Source: DASWED01 sp036394995 (GTDB lineage: Bacteria; Actinomycetota; UBA4738; JACQTL01). Taken from it: a stretch of 7,838 nt of DNA. Location of the stretch: NCBI GenBank assembly GCA_036394995.1, contig DASWED010000058.1, positions 1 to 7,838 on the forward strand, given 5' to 3'. Positions 5,049-7,838 of this stretch are shown one piece after another (the first letter of the stretch is position 1; every line of letters begins with the position of its first letter). A program made the position numbers and the translations under genes. Below the pieces are notes generated by a model. It saw only the letters and a program-made list of their open reading frames with translations. It did no database searches and was not told the DNA's origin.

Positions 5049-6968
5049 ATGAAGCGCGTCCTGCCCGCGGCGGCGTCGGCCGCCGGACTGCTCCTGCTCG
5101 CCGCCCTCGCCGTCCCCGGGCCCGCGTTCGCGCCCCCCGCCCGGGCCGACACGCCGCCCGCCGCCCAGGTCGGCCGGTTCGGGCCCCCGTTCGCCGAACC
5201 GGGACCGAGCTGCCCGCACGAGGCCGAGGGGTCCACCGGGCCCGCGACGGCCCAGCCGCCCGACTGCAAGCCGGCCGCCGTGAGCGTGGTGATCCTGCCG
5301 AACGGACGGGTCCTGTACTGGGACGGCCTGGAGGCCATGGAGTCGGTCCACTACGGCGTGGCCGCGGAATTCGGCGACGTGGCCGGGATGGACCAGAGCC
5401 GGGTGATGGACCTCCACGGCTCATGGGAGACGCCCGACCCATCCGACGGCGGCGCGAACGCGAACGGCTACGACTCCACCTACCTGGTCCTCGACGCGCC
5501 TCCACCGCTGAACGAGGTCCTCAACGACCCCGGGAACGCCCCCGGGGCGCTGTTCTGCTCCAGCCAGGTGATCCTGAGGGACGGCACGGTCCTGGTGGCG
5601 GGCGGCACGAACTACTACTCCGAGCCCCACGTGCCCGGCACTCCGTACGGGGTGGCCGAGCTGGAGGGCCTCCGCAACTCCCGGCTGTTCCTCCCGAGGT
5701 CGAACCGGTGGATCCAGTCGGGCTGGATGCACCACGGCCGGTGGTACCCGACGCTGGTGACCCTGGCGAACGGGGACGTGTTCGTGGCGAGCGGCGTCAC
5801 GAAGCTCGTGAAGCCGCTGTACCCGGAGACGCCGGAGGACTCCGGCCGGAACGTCGTCCAGACCGAGACGTACCACCTGGGAACGCGGGCCTGGACGTCG
5901 AACGGTACGGGCGGCGACCGCTCGCTCCCGCTGTTCCCCCGGCTCCACCTGCTCCCGGACGGCAAGGTCTACTACGACGCCGGCGGGCAGACGTTCAACC
6001 CGTTCGGCCAGGCCTACGACGAGGCCCTGTGGAACGAGGCCGCCGCGTACGACCCCGCCGCGAGGACCTGGACCGACCTCGGGACGCCGGCGCTCGCGTT
6101 CCGGGGCTCGGCGTTCTCCGTCATGCTCCCGCTCCGCGCGCCGTACGCGAAGGCGTCGTTCCTGTCGGCCGGCGGCGTGTTCGGCACCACGCCGGGCTCC
6201 TACGTGGCGAACCCCACCAGCCAGATCGACACCGTGGACACCGCACACGGCGATGCGTTCTCCTCCGAGCTCACCGGCATGCTGAACAACGCCCGCTGGT
6301 ACTCCACGGCGGTGGTCCTGCCCACCGGCCAGGTCATCGCGTTCTCCGGCGCCGACCGCGACGAGGTGGACGCCCCCGGCTCGGGATTCCCGGTGGCCCA
6401 GGCCGAGCTGTTCGATCCGGCCACGAAGACGTGGGCGCCGCTCGCGAGTGGCACCGACGACCGGACATACCACAACACCGCCGTCCTCCTGCCGGACGGG
6501 CGGGTCCTGGTGGGCGGGCACTCCCCCATCGGCACCGGATATGGGGCGCAGACGGAGGTCCCCGGGGGGTTCTCGAACCCGTGGCGGGACCCGTCGTTCG
6601 AGGTGTACAGCCCGCCGTACCTGTTCTGGGGACCCCGTCCGGCCATCTCGAACGCGCCGGACTCGGTGGGCTACCGGGGCACGTTCACGATCAGGACGCC
6701 CGACGCCGCCCGGATCGGCACGGTGGCGCTGGTCCGCAACCCCGCGCTCACCCACCTCACGGACGCCGACCAGCGGGTGGTGGATCTCCGGATCGTGAGC
6801 CGGAGCGCGGGCTCGGTGACCGTCGCCCGACCCCCCTCCGGCGCGGTGGCGCCGCCGGGGCCGTACCTGCTGTTCGTGAACGCCCGGAGCGACCGCGGGC
6901 TGATCCCGTCGGTGGCCCGTCAGGTGTTCGTGGGGGGCCGGGCCCCGGCCTGGACCCAGGCCGGGTAA
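5049..6968 (+). CDS. Secreted copper-radical oxidase, galactose/glyoxal oxidase type
   Basis: This encodes 639 residues; GGAGGG at 5038-5043 sits 5 nt before the ATG. Residues 1-33 are a Sec signal ending at AFA (28) or ARA (33). The rest is a seven-bladed kelch-type propeller with repeated LPxGxVxxxGG strands (for example near 83, 177, 239, 302, 424 and 481), then a C-terminal Ig-like DUF1929 domain from about 527 (RPAISNAPDSV). The active-site set is complete by comparison with the family: Cys170 (LFCSSQV) for the thioether to Tyr233 (RWYPT), Tyr474-His475 (RTYHNTAVLLPDGRV) and His569 (LTHLTDADQR) for copper. Such enzymes oxidise primary alcohols or aldehydes with O2, producing H2O2; the substrate here cannot be read. 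Streptomyces GlxA of this class works with a cellulose-synthase-like partner, which is not present here. The downstream gene on the same strand is an exported PPC-like protein. Confidence 0.93.
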   Translation: MKRVLPAAASAAGLLLLAALAVPGPAFAPPARADTPPAAQVGRFGPPFAEPGPSCPHEAEGSTGPATAQPPDCKPAAVSVVILPNGRVLYWDGLEAMESVHYGVAAEFGDVAGMDQSRVMDLHGSWETPDPSDGGANANGYDSTYLVLDAPPPLNEVLNDPGNAPGALFCSSQVILRDGTVLVAGGTNYYSEPHVPGTPYGVAELEGLRNSRLFLPRSNRWIQSGWMHHGRWYPTLVTLANGDVFVASGVTKLVKPLYPETPEDSGRNVVQTETYHLGTRAWTSNGTGGDRSLPLFPRLHLLPDGKVYYDAGGQTFNPFGQAYDEALWNEAAAYDPAARTWTDLGTPALAFRGSAFSVMLPLRAPYAKASFLSAGGVFGTTPGSYVANPTSQIDTVDTAHGDAFSSELTGMLNNARWYSTAVVLPTGQVIAFSGADRDEVDAPGSGFPVAQAELFDPATKTWAPLASGTDDRTYHNTAVLLPDGRVLVGGHSPIGTGYGAQTEVPGGFSNPWRDPSFEVYSPPYLFWGPRPAISNAPDSVGYRGTFTIRTPDAARIGTVALVRNPALTHLTDADQRVVDLRIVSRSAGSVTVARPPSGAVAPPGPYLLFVNARSDRGLIPSVARQVFVGGRAPAWTQAG

Positions 6969-7120
6969 GGACCGGCGTGGCCCCGCGACCAGGCGCGAAC
7001 GCGTCGCCAGGGCCCGGTTTGGACCCGGCGAACCGTGGGTACATCTGCCCCGCGAATGCCCGCCCCGCGTGAGCGGATGCCGCCCTCCCAGGGCGAGCCG
7101 AGGGGGATGGAGCCGAACAG
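6969..7120. other. Intergenic spacer between the oxidase and the PPC-like gene
   Basis: The spacer is 152 bp of GC-rich DNA without a convincing gene. TTGGAC (7019-7024) and TACATC (7040-7045) are spaced only 15 bp apart, which makes a poor promoter. A short imperfect GGCG...CGCC stem (6992-7008) has no U-tract. Whether the two genes share a transcript cannot be decided from the sequence. Confidence 0.4.
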
Positions 7121-7838
7121 ATGTTGAGACGACGTATTCTCCGACCGAACTCGCGGCGGACGGCCGCCTCGATCGCGGTGGCCTCGGCCGCGGCGATCCT
7201 GTTCGTCCTCACGGTGGCGGGGCCGAGCTTCGCCGCGTCCCCGTCCTCGGGGAGCGTGGGGCCGAGCGGCACCTCCACCCACTGGAGCGGGCAGAGCTAC
7301 GTGGCCGGCGCCACCGCCAGCCCGGCCGCATGCTCCGCCGGCGACACGGTGTGCGACCACTTCACGCTGTCGGTCGGGGTGAGCTCCTCCTACTGGGACA
7401 CCCACACCGGCGGCGTCCGGGTCTCCATCTCGTGGGGGGACTCGAGCGACAACTTCGACCTCTACGTGTCGGGCGCGGGCAGCTCCGCGTCGAGCTCGTC
7501 GTCCTCCGAGAGCGTTTACATCGCGAACGCCGCGGGGTCCTATTCGATCCTGGTCGTCCCCACGCTCGTGACCTCATCCGGCTACAGCGGCTCGGCCTCG
7601 TTCTCGTCCGCGACGAAGCCCACTCCATCGCCGTCCCCCTCGCCATCGCCGTCGCCCAAGCCCTCGCCGACGAGCGGCGGAGGGGGGTCGGGCGGCGGCG
7701 ACGGCACCGGCGGTTCGGGCGACGGTTCGGGCGACGGCACCGGCGGCTCCGGGAGCGGGACCGGCGGCTCCGGGAGCGGCTCCGGTTCGGGGTCCGGCTC
7801 CGGGACCGGTTCGGACTCGGGATCGGGCTCCGGCACCG
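7121..7838 (+). CDS. Exported PPC-like domain protein with Pro/Ser and Gly/Ser low-complexity tail (3' end beyond window)
   Basis: This gives 239 residues, open to the right edge. The ATG at 7121 follows GGAG (7109-7112) with 8 nt spacing; the ATG at 7107 meets a stop after six codons. Residues 1-38 are a signal peptide with an Arg-rich start (MLRRR), a hydrophobic core at 18-33 and a cut near SFA-A. Residues 55-163 form a beta-sandwich resembling bacterial pre-peptidase C-terminal (PPC) domains: two Cys (71 and 78, CDHFTLSV), GGVRVSISW, the characteristic DNFDLYV, and an AAGSYSILVVP strand. Residues 167-184 are a Pro/Ser/Thr/Lys linker. From 186 on the chain is almost entirely Gly, Ser, Thr and Asp. 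PPC domains usually accompany secreted enzymes, but no catalytic domain is seen yet. A wall-spanning spacer leading to another domain or anchor is inference. Confidence 0.85.
   Translation, partial: MLRRRILRPNSRRTAASIAVASAAAILFVLTVAGPSFAASPSSGSVGPSGTSTHWSGQSYVAGATASPAACSAGDTVCDHFTLSVGVSSSYWDTHTGGVRVSISWGDSSDNFDLYVSGAGSSASSSSSSESVYIANAAGSYSILVVPTLVTSSGYSGSASFSSATKPTPSPSPSPSPSPKPSPTSGGGGSGGGDGTGGSGDGSGDGTGGSGSGTGGSGSGSGSGSGSGTGSDSGSGSGT
7627..7838 (+). repeat. Low-complexity coding repeats (Pro-Ser then Gly-Ser/Asp/Thr)
   Basis: From 7627 to about 7672 the DNA is made of ccg/cca-tcg type codons giving Pro-Ser pairs. From about 7676 to the window edge it consists of short imperfect repeats around GGCTCCGGGAGCGG and GGTTCGGGCGACGG, encoding GGSGSGTG and GSGDGT. 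Synonymous codons are mixed (tcg, tcc, agc; ggc, ggg, ggt), so the protein composition rather than one recent DNA duplication appears to be kept. The stretch continues past the window end. Confidence 0.85.

Noticed and set aside
5421..6755. Minus-strand open frame of 444 codons opposite the oxidase
   Set aside because: It is antisense to a gene with a complete catalytic residue set. It has no ribosome-binding site or domain signature of its own, and is a GC-bias shadow.

Overview
This is GC-rich bacterial DNA, most likely from an actinobacterium. The signs are strong G/C preference at third codon positions, good GGAGG-type ribosome-binding sites, many exported proteins with Ala-rich signal peptides, a Tat substrate, a LuxR-type regulator remnant with a TPR-like region, and two tRNA genes without an encoded CCA end. 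I cannot name a genus. No ribosomal RNA, CRISPR array, transposase or complete phage/plasmid module is visible.

Layout, left to right: (1) 1-1000, minus strand: the N-terminal 333 residues of an exported right-handed beta-helix repeat protein, which runs off the left edge and carries a 90-93 bp tandem repeat. (2) 1160-1234, minus: tRNA-Arg(ACG). (3) 1360-2418, minus: a Tat-signal protein whose two halves look like phage tail-tube (gp19/Hcp-like) domains; there is no tail or injection machinery beside it. (4) 2419-2549: a divergent intergenic region with two ACGT-centred palindromic sites. (5) 2550-3722, plus: the radical SAM enzyme of the AmmeMemoRadiSam group (AmrS). (6) 3743-3960, plus: a decayed fragment of a LuxR-family regulator, made of part of a TPR-like region joined out of frame to the beginning of the HTH domain. 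(7) 3958-4701, minus: a small secreted protein with G-x-G-V-Y/F/W-G repeats, tail-to-tail with the remnant. (8) 4828-4917, minus: tRNA-Ser(GCT) with a recognisable -10 box. (9) 5049-6968, plus: a secreted copper-radical oxidase of the galactose/glyoxal oxidase type with every active-site ligand present. (10) 7121 to the right edge, plus: an exported protein with a PPC-like beta-sandwich followed by Pro/Ser and then Gly/Ser low-complexity sequence, incomplete at the window end.

Five of the six substantial protein genes encode exported products, and three of these have repeated or low-complexity structure, so the region looks like an accessory stretch of cell-surface and secreted functions threaded between tRNA genes. 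The only cytoplasmic enzyme, AmrS, lacks its usual AmrA/AmrB partners here. The luxR scar shows that the 3.7-4.0 kb junction has been rearranged. The genes do not form one obvious pathway. The oxidase and the PPC-like protein share a strand and are 152 bp apart, so they are the only plausible functional pair. The most unusual protein is the Tat-exported tail-tube-like one.
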